In this document: positions 43,516-53,658 of the stretch, piece by piece | Layout of the letters: every line of letters starts with the position of its first letter | Position numbering within the stretch: the first letter of the stretch is position 1 | DNA from: Amycolatopsis japonica | Lineage (GTDB): Bacteria > Actinomycetota > Actinomycetes > Mycobacteriales > Pseudonocardiaceae | Assembly (NCBI RefSeq): GCF_000732925.1 | Contig: NZ_CP008953.1 | Span: 1,240,001-1,304,000, forward strand | Direction: 5' to 3' | DNA length: 64,000 bases | The notes under the pieces: model-generated | What the model was told of the DNA's origin: nothing | Databases searched by the model: none | Seen by the model: the letters and a program-made list of their open reading frames with translations, nothing else | Made by a program: the position numbers and the translations under genes

Positions 43516-45573
43516 TCAGGCCGGGGCGGCCGCGTCGAGGCGGCGCAGCGCGTCGCGGGCGACCTTCGGGTCCATGGTCGGCCAGAACGGCGGCAGCGAG
43601 GCACGCAGGAATCCGCCGTAGCGGGCGGTGGCCAGCCGCGAATCCAGGATCGCCACGACCCCGCGATCGGTGACCGAACGGTGCAGCCGCCCGGTGCCCT
43701 GCGCGAGCAGCAGCGCGGCATGCGTGGCCGCGACGGTGAGGAACCCGTTGCCGCCCCTGGCTTCCACGGCTCGCTGCCGCGCCGACGAGACCGGATCGTC
43801 CGGGCGCGGGAACGGGATCCTGTCGACCACCACGAGCTGAAGCGACGGGCCGGGCACGTCGACGCCCTGCCACAGCGACAGCGTGCCGAACAGGCACGTG
43901 CGCGCGTCCTCGGAGAACTTCTGCACCAGCAGGCCGGTGGCGTCGTCGCCCTGGCAGAGGATCGGCAGGTCGAGCCGCTCCCGCATCTCCTCTGTCGCCT
44001 GCTTCGCCGCGCGCATCGAGGAGAACAGGCCGAGCGTGCGCCCGCCCGCGGCCTCGATCAGCTCGGCCAGCTCGTCCATCGTCGAGGGCTGCAACCCGTC
44101 CCGGCCCGGCGGCGGCAGGTGTTTGGCCAGGTAGAGGATGCCGTTGCGTTTGTGGTCGAACGGCGAGCCGACGTCGAGGCCGGTCCACTTCGGGCCCTCG
44201 GCGTCGTCGCTGTCGGCGGGCGCGGCCTTGTCCGTCGCCGCGCCGGGTGCCTTCTCGACCCTGGCCCCGCCGGGCGGGAGCCCCCACTGCCGGGCCATCG
44301 TGTCGAACGTGCCGCCCAAGGTCAGCGTCGCCGAGGTGAGGACGGTCGTGTGCTGGTTGAAAACGCGTTCCCGCAGCAGGCCGGCGACACCGAGCGGAGC
44401 GACCTTCAGCGCGGGCGGGCGCGGGTTGGTGGAGAAACGGTCCCCGGTCAGCCAGACGACGTCACGCTGATGCGCCTTGTCGTCGTCGAAGGCTTCGAGC
44501 AGCCGTACGGCGGTGTCGTGGACCTCTTCGAGCAGTGAACGCGCCAGTTTGCGGGCCGTGGCCTCGTCGACGTCCTCCTTGCGGTCCTTGCCGAGCGAGG
44601 TGAGGCAGCGGTGCGCGGCGTCGCGGACCGCGGGGATCGCGCCGGTGAGGGCCTGTGGCAGTGAGTCCATGCGGCCCGAGGGCATGTCGTCGAGGATGAG
44701 GGCCAGCCCGTCGCTCGCCTCCAGCAGCTGATCGGCCACCTCGTCGTCGACCAGTTTCCCGCAGCGCCGGGCGGCGGCGGAGACCATGCCGCTGGTCAGC
44801 TCGCCGGTCGCCACGGAGGTCACGCGGTCCACCAGGTCGTGCGCCTCGTCGATGATCACCAGATCATGCTCGGGCAGCACCTGATAACCCTGCAGCGCGT
44901 CGATCGCCAGCAGGGCGTGGTTGGTGATCACGACGTCGGCCTTGCCCGCCTCGGCGCGGGACCGCTCGGCGAAGCAGTCCGTGCCGATGGGGCAGCGTGA
45001 AGCGCCCAGGCATTCCTTGGCGGTGACGGACACCTGGCGCCACGCCTGGTCCGAAACGCCGGGGACCAGCTCGTCGCGATCACCGGTTTCGGTGTCGGAC
45101 GACCATTCCCGCAGCCGCGTGACCTCCTTGCCGAGCCGGGAGACGGCGAACGGGTCGAACAGCTGCTGGTCTTCCGGCTCGTCCGGGGCGCCGGAATCGA
45201 GCCGGTGGAGACAGAGGTAGTTACGGCGGCCCTTGAGGATCGCGAAGGTGGGCTCGCGGCCGAGGGGCTTCTTGAGCGCCTTCGCCAACCGGGGGAGATC
45301 CCTGTCGACGAGCTGACGCTGCAGCGCGATGGTGGCCGTGGAGACCACGACCGTGGCCTCCTTCTCGACCGCGTGCCGGATCGCGGGGACGAGATAGGCC
45401 AACGACTTCCCGGTGCCCGTGCCCGCCTGGACGGCCAGATGCTCGCCGGTGCGGATGGCGCGGCCGACGGCGTCCGCCATCTTGACCTGGCCCTCGCGCT
45501 CGGCACCGCCCACGGACTCGACCGCGTGGGTCAGGAGTTCGAGGACACCGGGGAAATCAGCACGGGAGGGCAC
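43516..45573 (-). CDS. dinG: DinG-family ATP-dependent DNA helicase
   Basis: A 685-residue superfamily-2 helicase of the XPD/DinG group. Walker A is AGTGTGKSLAYLVP (about 56-69); the DEAH box is IIDEAHDL. Four Cys between them (NYLCLHR, then KECLGASRCPIGTDCF) are placed to bind a 4Fe-4S cluster. Motif VI appears as LLAQGTGRLHRS. It unwinds DNA 5' to 3' and resolves unusual structures. Its position next to pncB/clpS matches the mycobacterial order. GTG start. Confidence 0.88.
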   Translation of the reverse strand: MPSRADFPGVLELLTHAVESVGGAEREGQVKMADAVGRAIRTGEHLAVQAGTGTGKSLAYLVPAIRHAVEKEATVVVSTATIALQRQLVDRDLPRLAKALKKPLGREPTFAILKGRRNYLCLHRLDSGAPDEPEDQQLFDPFAVSRLGKEVTRLREWSSDTETGDRDELVPGVSDQAWRQVSVTAKECLGASRCPIGTDCFAERSRAEAGKADVVITNHALLAIDALQGYQVLPEHDLVIIDEAHDLVDRVTSVATGELTSGMVSAAARRCGKLVDDEVADQLLEASDGLALILDDMPSGRMDSLPQALTGAIPAVRDAAHRCLTSLGKDRKEDVDEATARKLARSLLEEVHDTAVRLLEAFDDDKAHQRDVVWLTGDRFSTNPRPPALKVAPLGVAGLLRERVFNQHTTVLTSATLTLGGTFDTMARQWGLPPGGARVEKAPGAATDKAAPADSDDAEGPKWTGLDVGSPFDHKRNGILYLAKHLPPPGRDGLQPSTMDELAELIEAAGGRTLGLFSSMRAAKQATEEMRERLDLPILCQGDDATGLLVQKFSEDARTCLFGTLSLWQGVDVPGPSLQLVVVDRIPFPRPDDPVSSARQRAVEARGGNGFLTVAATHAALLLAQGTGRLHRSVTDRGVVAILDSRLATARYGGFLRASLPPFWPTMDPKVARDALRRLDAAAPA

Positions 45574-45618
45574 GGGACAAGACGATAGCCGGGGGCACCG
45601 TCAAGATCGTCCGCCCCG

Positions 45619-45673
45619 TGCAATGAAAGGTCCCTTCCTTGCAAAATTTGCGAGGAAAGGACCTTTCATTGCA
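45619..45673. terminator. 55-nt palindrome, second copy of the ATGAAAGGTCC family
   Basis: The 27-nt arms pair at 25 of 27 positions, the other two as G-U in RNA, around one central A. The outer ends are TGCA on both sides. It lies between bioY and dinG (both minus strand) and would terminate bioY. Confidence 0.82.
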
Positions 45674-45698
45674 GGTCGTGGCGCGGTGAAAGGACCGG

Positions 45699-46289
45699 TC
45701 ACGACTCCTTACGGAAGCGCGAGACCAGCGCCCAGGTGCCCGGAAGCAGCGCCGCCGCGACGGCGATCTTGAGCGCGTCCCCGATCAGGAACGGCACGAC
45801 ACCCTTGTCGAGCGCGGTCGACAGGCCCATGCCGGTCGACGCCATCAGCCACGGCACACCGACCGAGTAGATGGCGAGGTTGCCGAGCACCATCGTCCCC
45901 GCCGTGCGCAGCGGCGTGCGGTCACCACCGCGGCCGGCGAGCGCGCCCACCAGGGCGCCCGCGAGCACGAAGCCGACGATGTAGCCGGCGCTGGCGCCGA
46001 ACAGGCCCGAAGAACCGTTCTGGAACCAGCCGAACCCGGCCGCGCCGACGGCGAGGTACAGCGCCATCGACAGCGCGCCGCGCTTCCAGCCGAGCGCGGC
46101 GCCGACCAGCAGGGCGGCGAACGTCTGGCCGGTCATCGGCACCGGCGAGCCGGGGACCGGGATCAGGATCTGCGCGGCCACACCGGTCAGGGCGGCACCA
46201 CCGGCGACCAGGACCGCGTCACGGACCAGTGCGCCGGGAACGAGGTCGGCGAGAACCGGGCGGGTGCCGGTCACGGACAGCGAAGACAC
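45699..46289 (-). CDS. bioY: Biotin transporter substrate-binding subunit BioY
   Basis: A 196-residue membrane protein with about six hydrophobic segments. The family block AQILIPVPGSPVPMTGQTFAALLVGAALG (about 40-68) and SAGYIVGFVLAGALVG are diagnostic for the BioY S-component. No bioM/bioN energy genes are adjacent, so it either works alone or uses a shared ECF module. AGGAGG precedes the GTG start. An inverted repeat 26 bp upstream probably mediates biotin-responsive repression. Confidence 0.9.
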   Translation of the reverse strand: MSSLSVTGTRPVLADLVPGALVRDAVLVAGGAALTGVAAQILIPVPGSPVPMTGQTFAALLVGAALGWKRGALSMALYLAVGAAGFGWFQNGSSGLFGASAGYIVGFVLAGALVGALAGRGGDRTPLRTAGTMVLGNLAIYSVGVPWLMASTGMGLSTALDKGVVPFLIGDALKIAVAAALLPGTWALVSRFRKES

Positions 46290-46314
46290 TCAGACCTCCT
46301 ATGAGTACACGAAT

Positions 46315-46330
46315 GTGAACCGAGGTTAAC
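46315..46330. promoter_or_regulatory. Probable biotin-repressor (BioQ-like) operator
   Basis: GTGAACCGAGGTTAAC is an imperfect palindrome, each arm matching 6 of 7. GTGAAC/GTTAAC half-sites resemble actinobacterial BioQ boxes (TGAAC...GTTAC type in corynebacteria), recalled from the literature. It lies 26-41 bp upstream of the bioY start, and the outward neighbour at 46433 could share it. Confidence 0.5.
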
Positions 46331-46432
46331 GTCAGATGGCGGGGCGCGGACCGAATGTCGGGCACCTCACGATCCACTCGACCGGGTGGCATGACCCTGC
46401 ACGGGACAGGCGGTTGGTGAAGGCTGCCGGAC

Positions 46433-47098
46433 ATGAGGAAACCCGTTTCGAGGCTGTTGTCGGTGACGATGCTGACCGGGGCGCTGGTGACGGGGGGACC
46501 GGCGATCGCGTCGGCCGAGCCCGCGCCCGCGACGGCGGCCGCGTCGGTCGGTTCGCTCGACGTGGAGATCGGCGACGAACACGTGGTCACCGGCGAGCTG
46601 GCGCCGTGCGACGTCGACGGCCCCTTGAACGCGAAGACCCAGGGCGGATCCACCGGAGACTTCGCCCGGTTCGGCGGCGGGGAGTCGCGCTGCGGCCGGA
46701 ACGGTGAGGCGGCCATCGGTGAGGCGGCCGGGCGGCGCTTCGAGACCACCCTGCTCAAGCGGTTCGGCGGCCCGGTGATCAAGGTCCGCACGTTCATGGC
46801 GAAATGCAGTACCACGAAGGACGGCAGCCTCGGCTACATCGAGTTCGGCGACGTCAGCGGGTTCACGCTGCCGGAGAACATCCCGCAGAACTACCGGCTG
46901 ACCATCTCCGGCGGCAAGGGCGGGACGGCGCTGGCGTCGCTCACCGTCAACGAGACCGTCACGCCGACGCCGCCCGACGGCAGCCTCGTGACGCACATGC
47001 TGCACATCAAGCTGTTCCCGCAGGGCGGCGGACCGGCGAAGGGCGACATCTACCTCGGGACCGCGCGCTGCGACCCGTACGGCAAGAAGAAGCCCTGA
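46433..47098 (+). CDS. Secreted protein of unknown function
   Basis: A 221-residue exported protein. The signal peptide covers about 1-28 (TMLTGALVTGGPAIASAEP). The mature part is beta-rich with four Cys (APCDVDG, SRCGRN, AKCSTTK, ARCDPYG), likely two disulphides. It resembles actinobacterial choice-of-anchor-type surface proteins, but the match is vague. No lipobox or sortase motif is seen. It is divergent from bioY with 143 bp between starts. Confidence 0.65.
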   Translation: MRKPVSRLLSVTMLTGALVTGGPAIASAEPAPATAAASVGSLDVEIGDEHVVTGELAPCDVDGPLNAKTQGGSTGDFARFGGGESRCGRNGEAAIGEAAGRRFETTLLKRFGGPVIKVRTFMAKCSTTKDGSLGYIEFGDVSGFTLPENIPQNYRLTISGGKGGTALASLTVNETVTPTPPDGSLVTHMLHIKLFPQGGGPAKGDIYLGTARCDPYGKKKP

Positions 47099-47107
47099 CG
47101 CCCCGCG

Positions 47108-47163
47108 TTTCGTCCTCTGAATGCGGTCCTTGCACACGCAAGTACCGCATCCAGAGGACGAAA
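47108..47163. terminator. Convergent hairpin, GTCCTCTGAATGCGGT family
   Basis: Arms 47108-47127 and 47144-47163 pair at 19 of 20 positions. The 16-nt loop holds an inner stem CTTGC/GCAAG. It lies between the secreted-protein gene and the eda gene. Confidence 0.82.
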
Positions 47164-47167
47164 TGCG

Positions 47168-47821
47168 TCAGGTGCGCGAGACGTACTTCGCGGCCGCGGC
47201 GACGAACTCACTCGCCCGGGTGGCGAGATCGGCCAGCGAGCCACTCGAGGTGAGCGCGTCACCGAGCAGCGGCGTGGCGGCCGCGACGGCGATCGAACCC
47301 GACTCGAGGTACTTCGCGACTTCGGCCAGGTGGACGCCGCCCGTCGGGACGAGCGGGATGTCGGGCATCGGCGCCCGGATCGCCCGCAGGTAGGCGATCC
47401 CGCCGACGGCCGCGATCGGGAACACCTTCACCGCCGCCGCGCCGAGACGCCATGCCTGGTCGATCTCGGTCGGGGTCAGCGCGCCGCAGATCACCGGCAG
47501 CCCGCGTTCGTGCGCGCGCTCCATGACCAGCGGATTCACCGTCGGCGTGACCAGGAACATCGCGCCGGCGTCCGCCGCTTTGTCCACATCGGACACTTCG
47601 CGCACGCTCCCGGCGCCGACGTACGCGTCGTCGCCGAGCTTCTTCCGGATGGTCGCGATGGCGTCCGTGGCGCCCGGCGTGGTCAACGCCGCTTCGAGTA
47701 CCCGCACGCCCGCCGCGTGCAGCACCGTCGCGGCGTCGGCGAACCGGCTCGCGTCCGCGGCCCGCAGGATCGCGACGAGCCGGTTTTCGATCAAGGTGTC
47801 CTGGAGGTCGTGCTGGATCAT
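47168..47821 (-). CDS. eda: 2-dehydro-3-deoxy-phosphogluconate (KDPG) aldolase-like enzyme
   Basis: A 217-residue class I aldolase. The Schiff-base Lys is in AAAVKVFPIAAVGG (about 130-143), the catalytic Glu in VRVLEAALTTPGA, and the phosphate site is VPTGGVHL. It cleaves 2-keto-3-deoxy-6-phosphogluconate or -galactonate to pyruvate and glyceraldehyde-3-phosphate. The kinase that would feed it is not in this window. The ATG overlaps the pncA stop (ATGA), an unusual metabolic pairing. Confidence 0.85.
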   Translation of the reverse strand: MIQHDLQDTLIENRLVAILRAADASRFADAATVLHAAGVRVLEAALTTPGATDAIATIRKKLGDDAYVGAGSVREVSDVDKAADAGAMFLVTPTVNPLVMERAHERGLPVICGALTPTEIDQAWRLGAAAVKVFPIAAVGGIAYLRAIRAPMPDIPLVPTGGVHLAEVAKYLESGSIAVAAATPLLGDALTSSGSLADLATRASEFVAAAAKYVSRT

Positions 47822-48393
47822 GCGGCGGGGACCGGCGCCTTCCCCGTGTAGGTCACGCCCGCCTCGTCGAAGTCCTTGAGCGCGGCGTCGACCGTCGGCT
47901 GCGAACCGCCGACCGTGAGGTCGAGCAGCACCCGCACGGTGAAGCCCGCCTTCGCCGCGTCGAGCGCCGTCGCGCGGACGCAGAAGTCGGTCGCGATGCC
48001 GACGACGTCGACCTCGGTGACGTCGTGCTCCTTCAGCCACGCGTCGAGCGTCTTGCCGTCGCGCGCGTTGCCCTCGAAGCCGGAGTACGCGGCGGTGTAC
48101 TCGCCCTTGGAGAAGACCTCGCTGATCGGGACCACGTCGAGCGCGGGGTGGAACGACGCGCCGGAGGTGCCCGCGACGCAGTGCCGCGGCCAGCTGTCCT
48201 TGAAGTCCGGCGTCTCGCTGAAGTGGTCGCCCGGGTCGATGTGGTAGTCGCGAGTGGCGACGACGTGCGCGTAGCCACCCTCCGCGGCCTGCTTGGAGAT
48301 CGCTTCGGCGGCGGCGGCGCCACCGGGCAGGCCGAGCGACCCGCCCTCGCAGAAGTCGTTCTGCACATCGACCACGATCAAGGCGGTCCCCAT
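47818..48393 (-). CDS. pncA: Nicotinamidase PncA
   Basis: A 191-residue isochorismatase-superfamily amidase. The triad is Asp9 (VVDVQNDF), Lys96 (FSKGEYT) and Cys138 (ATDFCVRAT). The metal site Asp49/His51/His57 (RDYHIDPGDHF) is diagnostic for nicotinamidase. It converts nicotinamide to nicotinate, which the upstream pncB product carries to nicotinate mononucleotide. It starts 19 bp after the pncB stop and overlaps eda. Confidence 0.92.
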   Translation of the reverse strand: MGTALIVVDVQNDFCEGGSLGLPGGAAAAEAISKQAAEGGYAHVVATRDYHIDPGDHFSETPDFKDSWPRHCVAGTSGASFHPALDVVPISEVFSKGEYTAAYSGFEGNARDGKTLDAWLKEHDVTEVDVVGIATDFCVRATALDAAKAGFTVRVLLDLTVGGSQPTVDAALKDFDEAGVTYTGKAPVPAA

Positions 48394-48412
48394 GTGTTGC
48401 TCCTGAGTCTCT

Positions 48413-49717
48413 TTAGACGAATACGGTCGGGATGGCGGGCTCCCCGTGCGAGAGCTTGAGGCCTTCCCACGGAAGGCTCACCAGCGCCCGCCGAAGCCGC
48501 TGGCGCGCGTCGTCCAGCGTGGGCAAATCATCCACCGTCCGGCCGCCCCGGACCAGCGGAATCTGCAATTCGTGGTCGTTCGGTCCCCGTTCCGGGACCG
48601 GCGAGGCGGCCGTCCAGATCACCTCTTCGACGGCGGTGCCGGTCTCGCGGTGCCGTCGCAGCGCGGATTTCCGCCCGCCGCGGGATTCCTTGTGCGCGCT
48701 GCGCTTCGCGACCGGTTTGCCGTCGACCTCGACGAGTTTGTAGACCATCCCCGCCGTCGGCGCGCCGGAACCGGTGACGACCGAGGTCCCGACGCCGTAC
48801 GCGTCGACGGGTTCCGCCCGCAGCGCCGCGATCGCGTGCTCGTCGAGGTCGCCCGACACCACGATGCGGGTGTCCTTGGCGCCGAGGGCGTCCAGCTGCT
48901 CGCGGGCCTTGCGCGCCAGTGGGCCCACGTCGCCGGAGTCGATGCGGATCGCGCCGAGCTCGGTGCCCGCCACCCGGACGGCCGTTTCGATGCCCTTGGT
49001 GATGTCGTAGGTGTCCACCAGGAGGGTGGTGTCGGCGCCCATCTTGTCCACCTGCGCGCGGAAGGCCTGCTCCTCGCTGTCGTGCAGCAACATGAACGCG
49101 TGCGCGACGGTGCCCCGCGTCGGGATGCCGTAGCGGCGCCCGGCTTCGAGGTTGGAGGTCGTGGCGAACCCGGCGAGGTACGCGGCCCTCGCGGCGGCGA
49201 CGGCGGCGTACTCGTGCGTGCGGCGGCCGCCCATCTCGATGATCGGCCTGCCGTGCGCGGCGCCCGACATCCGCGCCGCCGCGGACGCGATCGCGCTGTC
49301 GTGGTTGAGGATCGAGAGGATCAGCGTCTCCAGCACGACGGCCTCGCCGAAGGAACCGGTGACGGTCATGATCGGGGAGCCGGGGAAGTACAGCTCACCC
49401 TCGGGGTAACCGTGGACGTCCCCCGAGAAGGAGTAGTCCGCGAGCCACGAAAGTGTGGCGTCGTCGACCACGGCCGTCGCTTCCAGCTGGCTCAGCTCGG
49501 CGTCGGTGAACCGGAAGTCCGCGATCGCGTCGAGGACCCGGCCGGTGCCCGCGACGACGCCGTAGCGGCGGCCGTCGGGCAGGCGACGTGCGAAGACCTC
49601 GAAGACGCACGGCCGGTCCGCCGTCCCGTCGGACAGGGCGCTGGCCAGCATGGTCAGCTCGTAGTGGTCGGTGAGCAGCGCGGTGCTGGCGCCAGTGGCC
49701 GCCTCGGGGAAACCCAT
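48413..49717 (-). CDS. pncB: Nicotinate phosphoribosyltransferase PncB
   Basis: A 434-residue NAD-salvage enzyme. The N-terminal [15 protein letters not shown], the central [26 protein letters not shown] (about 182-207) and the phosphate-binding [19 protein letters not shown] are family hallmarks. It makes nicotinate mononucleotide from nicotinate and PRPP. First gene of the pncB-pncA-eda run, divergent from clpS as in mycobacteria. Confidence 0.92.
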   Translation of the reverse strand: MGFPEAATGASTALLTDHYELTMLASALSDGTADRPCVFEVFARRLPDGRRYGVVAGTGRVLDAIADFRFTDAELSQLEATAVVDDATLSWLADYSFSGDVHGYPEGELYFPGSPIMTVTGSFGEAVVLETLILSILNHDSAIASAAARMSGAAHGRPIIEMGGRRTHEYAAVAAARAAYLAGFATTSNLEAGRRYGIPTRGTVAHAFMLLHDSEEQAFRAQVDKMGADTTLLVDTYDITKGIETAVRVAGTELGAIRIDSGDVGPLARKAREQLDALGAKDTRIVVSGDLDEHAIAALRAEPVDAYGVGTSVVTGSGAPTAGMVYKLVEVDGKPVAKRSAHKESRGGRKSALRRHRETGTAVEEVIWTAASPVPERGPNDHELQIPLVRGGRTVDDLPTLDDARQRLRRALVSLPWEGLKLSHGEPAIPTVFV

Positions 49718-49791
49718 GGCACCAGCCTATTCACCCACATGGCCGGACCTGCCAGCCCGTACCGGATCGGGCCCGTGACACCATGGAGTGC

Positions 49792-50091
49792 ATGTCCACG
49801 CCTGTCGCATCCGAGCAGACGCAGGTTGATCCACAGGGAGTAGAAGTCGTCTCTGAGGACAAACCCTGGCGGACGGTCGTCTGGAACGATCCGGTGAACC
49901 TCATGTCGTATGTGACGTACGTGTTCCAGAAGCTGTTCGGTTACAGCCGGGACCACGCGACGAAGCTGATGCTCGACGTGCACCAGAAGGGCAAGGCGAT
50001 CGTGTCCTCCGGTTCCAAGGAGAAGGTGGAGACCGACGTCGCGAAACTGCACGCGGCCGGTCTCTGGGCGACCATGGAGCAACCTTCATGA
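49792..50091 (+). CDS. clpS: ATP-dependent Clp protease adaptor ClpS
   Basis: A 99-residue adaptor delivering N-end-rule substrates to ClpAP/ClpCP. The conserved core [25 protein letters not shown] (about 26-50) includes the N-degron pocket, and VHQKGKAIV the following strand. ATG 49792 is favoured because GGAG lies just upstream; an in-frame ATG at 49783 would add three residues. The 3' end overlaps the DUF2017 gene. Confidence 0.92.
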   Translation: MSTPVASEQTQVDPQGVEVVSEDKPWRTVVWNDPVNLMSYVTYVFQKLFGYSRDHATKLMLDVHQKGKAIVSSGSKEKVETDVAKLHAAGLWATMEQPS

Positions 50092-50645
50092 ACGGATGGC
50101 GCCGCAAGGGCGAGACCATCGTCGCCGGTTTCGAGCAGCAGGAGGCCGCCGTGCTGCGCGGTCTGGTCAGCCAGCTGGAGGACATGCTCACCGCCCGCGC
50201 CGAGGAGGCGCCGCAGGACGAGCTCGCCGAGCTGACCGGGATCCGCACCGGCCCGACCGAATCGCCGGACGACCCGGTGCTTTCGCGGCTGCTGCCGGAC
50301 TTCCACAAGCTCGACCCGGACAACCCGACCCGCGAGGACATCGACTCGGCCGCCGCGATGCGGTCGATCCACGAGCCCGAGCTGCTGGACAAGAAGGTCG
50401 GCGTCGCGAAGATCGTGCTGGACACCCTGCCGCGTGACGGCGGGAACGTGCGGCTGACCTTCGAGCAGGCCGACGCGTGGCTGGGCGCGCTCAACGACGT
50501 CCGGCTGGCGCTGGGCACCGCGCTCGACGTCACCGAGGACATGCCCGACGAACTGCCCGAGGACGATCCGCGCGCGCCGCATCTCGGCGTCTACCACTGG
50601 CTGACCTGGGTGCAGGAGACCCTCATCCAGTCGCTGACGTCATGA
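50088..50645 (+). CDS. DUF2017 family protein
   Basis: A 185-residue mainly helical acidic protein, the conserved actinobacterial neighbour of clpS (Rv1332-like). Recognisable segments are [16 protein letters not shown] (about 15-30) and [16 protein letters not shown] (about 128-143). Function unknown; its fixed place suggests a link to ClpS-dependent proteolysis or the next peptidase. Overlaps of ATGA at both ends couple its translation to both neighbours. Confidence 0.85.
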   Translation: MNGWRRKGETIVAGFEQQEAAVLRGLVSQLEDMLTARAEEAPQDELAELTGIRTGPTESPDDPVLSRLLPDFHKLDPDNPTREDIDSAAAMRSIHEPELLDKKVGVAKIVLDTLPRDGGNVRLTFEQADAWLGALNDVRLALGTALDVTEDMPDELPEDDPRAPHLGVYHWLTWVQETLIQSLTS

Positions 50646-51634
50646 TCACCGACGTCCCCGGCGTGCTGGTCGGGCACCACGAGCGGGTCGGCGACGGCTG
50701 GGCGACCGGGACGACGGTCGTGCTGGTGCCCGGTGGCGCCGTCGGGGCCGTCGACCAACGCGGCGGCGCGCCCGGCACGCGCGAGACCAACCTGCTGGAG
50801 CCGGAGAACCTGGTCCAGCACGTCAACGCGATCTGCCTGTCCGGCGGGAGCGCGTACGGACTGGCCGCCGCGGACGGCGTCATGCGCTGGCTGGCCGAGC
50901 GGAACCAGGGCATCCCGGTGGGGACCCAGCCGTACGAGGTGGTGCCCATCGTTCCCGCCGCGGTGTTGTTCGACCTGCCGCGCGGTGACTGGGGCAACCG
51001 TCCGGACGCCTCCTTCGGTTACGCGGCATGCCAAGCGGCCAAGGACGGCCCGGTGCCGTCGGGGACCGTCGGCGCGGGTGCCGGGGCGAAGGCGGGATCA
51101 CTCAAGGGTGGGATCGGGACGGCCTCGGAGAAGGTCGGCGAGTTCACCGTCGGCGTCGTCGCCGCCGTGAACGCCGCCGGCGAGGCCGTCGATCTCTCGA
51201 CCGGCCGCGCCTACGCGGCGGATCACGAGGTCGACGGCGAGTTCGGCGTCCGCTGGCCCGACCGGCCCGGAGACGTCGAGGCGAAGGCCGCGGGGCTCAA
51301 CACGACCATCGGCGTGGTCGCGGTCGACGCGGCACTGTCCAAGGCGGAGGCGCGACGGCTCGCGGTCGCCGCTCAGGACGGCCTCGCCAGGGCGGTGCGG
51401 CCCGCGCACACGATGTTCGACGGCGACACGGTGTTCGCGCTGGCGACCGGCGACCGGGAGCTTCCCGGGGGCGCGGGCCCCGTCGCGGCGGCGCGGCGCG
51501 CGCTGGTGCTGGACAAGCTGTGCTCGGCGGCCGCGCGGGTGTTCGGGCGGGCGATGGTGCACGGTGTGCTGTCCGCCACTGCGGCGGGGGACATGCGGGC
51601 GTACCGGGACGTCTGGCCCGAAGCGTTCTCCTGA
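50642..51634 (+). CDS. P1-family peptidase (DmpA/BapA-type, Ntn-like)
   Basis: A 330-residue protein of the DmpA/P1 family, whose members cleave themselves to create an N-terminal nucleophile and act as aminopeptidases. It has VPGVLVGHHE at the start, ICLSGGSAYGLAAADGVM (about 60-77) and the nucleophile/oxyanion region GAGAGAKAGSLKGGIGTAS. Rv1333 occupies the same place in M. tuberculosis. The ATG overlaps the DUF2017 stop. A long hairpin separates it from mec. Confidence 0.85.
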   Translation: MITDVPGVLVGHHERVGDGWATGTTVVLVPGGAVGAVDQRGGAPGTRETNLLEPENLVQHVNAICLSGGSAYGLAAADGVMRWLAERNQGIPVGTQPYEVVPIVPAAVLFDLPRGDWGNRPDASFGYAACQAAKDGPVPSGTVGAGAGAKAGSLKGGIGTASEKVGEFTVGVVAAVNAAGEAVDLSTGRAYAADHEVDGEFGVRWPDRPGDVEAKAAGLNTTIGVVAVDAALSKAEARRLAVAAQDGLARAVRPAHTMFDGDTVFALATGDRELPGGAGPVAAARRALVLDKLCSAAARVFGRAMVHGVLSATAAGDMRAYRDVWPEAFS

Positions 51635-51637
51635 CCA

Positions 51638-51701
51638 CGCGTTTCGTCCTCTGAATGCGGTCCTTGCGTGTGCAACTACCGCATTCAGAGGACGAAACGC
51701 G
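51638..51701 (+). terminator. 24-bp perfect hairpin, GTCCTCTGAATGCGGT family
   Basis: Arms 51638-51661 and 51678-51701 are exact complements. The 16-nt loop has an inner TTGC/GCAA stem. It starts 4 bp after the peptidase stop and divides the clpS operon from the mec-cysO-cysM operon. Confidence 0.87.
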
Positions 51702-51754
51702 GGGGTGAGTGGCGGCGATCTCAGAGTGTGGACCGGCTCTGTCCAGCACCTAAG

Positions 51755-52171
51755 ATGGGCGACGTGCTCCGGATCCGCCGTGAACTCGTCGACGAGATCG
51801 TCGCCCATGCCCGTCGTGACCATCCCGATGAGGCGTGCGGGGTGATCGCCGGTCCCGAGGGATCGGACAGCCCCGAGCGGTACATCCCGATGCTGAACGC
51901 GGCGCGCTCGCCCACGTTCTACGAGTTCGACTCGGGTGATCTGCTCAAGCTCTACCGCGAGATGGACGCCAACGACGAGGTGCCGGTGGTCATCTACCAC
52001 TCGCACACCGCGACCGACGCCTACCCGTCCCGCACCGATGTCTCGTACGCCTCGGAACCCGACGCGCACTACGTGCTCGTTTCCACCAAGGACCCCGATT
52101 CGCATCAGTTCCGGTCGTACCGGATCGTGGACGGGGAGATCACCGAGGAGCCCGTCGAGATCATCGGCTGA
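51755..52171 (+). CDS. mec: CysO-cysteine peptidase Mec (JAMM metalloprotease)
   Basis: A 138-residue Mov34/JAMM protein. The zinc site is complete: Glu26 (DEACGV) and HSHTATDAYPSRTD with His82, His84 and Asp95. By homology with Rv1334 it releases cysteine from the C-terminus of CysO. Its place ahead of cysO and cysM supports this. ATG 51755 gives a slightly shorter N-terminus than the mycobacterial protein. Confidence 0.92.
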   Translation: MGDVLRIRRELVDEIVAHARRDHPDEACGVIAGPEGSDSPERYIPMLNAARSPTFYEFDSGDLLKLYREMDANDEVPVVIYHSHTATDAYPSRTDVSYASEPDAHYVLVSTKDPDSHQFRSYRIVDGEITEEPVEIIG

Positions 52172-52246
52172 ACCCGCCCCGTCCGGGAATAACCCGGACC
52201 GGCCCGAACGTCTGCGTTGCAGAGAACCCACCGGAGGTAGAAAACC

Positions 52247-52519
52247 ATGGCCGTGACCGTGTCCATCCCGACCATCCTGCGTACGCACACCGGCGGCGAG
52301 AAGTCCGTCGAGGCGACCGGCAAGACCGTGCTCGAGGTGATCGACGACATCGAGTCCCGCCACGGCGGCCTCAAGGCCCGCCTGGTCAAGGAAGAGAAGC
52401 TGCACCGCTTCGTCAACGTCTACGTCAACGACGAGGACGTCCGCTTCTCCGGCGGTCTCGAGGCCGAGGTCAAGGACGGCGACACCCTGACCATCCTGCC
52501 CGCCGTGGCCGGTGGCTGA
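52247..52519 (+). CDS. cysO: Sulfur-carrier protein CysO (ThiS/MoaD-like)
   Basis: A 90-residue ubiquitin-like carrier ending in the required Gly-Gly (AVAGG). The C-terminal glycine is activated as a thiocarboxylate that CysM uses as sulfur donor. GGAGG precedes the ATG. The gap of 3 bp to cysM and the upstream mec place it in the cysteine pathway rather than thiamine or molybdopterin synthesis. Confidence 0.93.
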   Translation: MAVTVSIPTILRTHTGGEKSVEATGKTVLEVIDDIESRHGGLKARLVKEEKLHRFVNVYVNDEDVRFSGGLEAEVKDGDTLTILPAVAGG

Positions 52520-53473
<954 letters not shown>

Positions 53474-53486
53474 CCCCCTCTGCGCG

Positions 53487-53541
53487 CGCTATGAAAGGTC
53501 CTTTCCTTGCAAAATTTGCAAGGAAAGGACCTTTCATAGCG
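53487..53541 (+). terminator. 55-nt perfect palindrome, third copy of the ATGAAAGGTCC family
   Basis: Two 27-nt arms are exact complements around one central A. The outer ends are CGCT and AGCG. It begins 13 bp after the cysM stop. Confidence 0.87.
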
Positions 53542-53561
53542 TTCGGGAGGGTGGCAGCCGG

Positions 53562-53618
53562 ATGTCATGAAAGGGTCGTTCAGGACGAAAAACGTCCTGA
53601 ACGACCCTTTCATGACAT
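53562..53618 (+). terminator. 26-bp perfect hairpin following the cysM palindrome
   Basis: Arms 53562-53587 and 53593-53618 are exact complements with a loop of five A. The outer arm contains ATGAAAGG like the preceding palindrome, but the inner half is different. Two consecutive strong hairpins thus separate cysM from the racemase gene. Confidence 0.85.
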
Positions 53619-53658
53619 TTGGGGAGCGAGGCGGTCCGGCGCTGGCACGATGGTGGCC

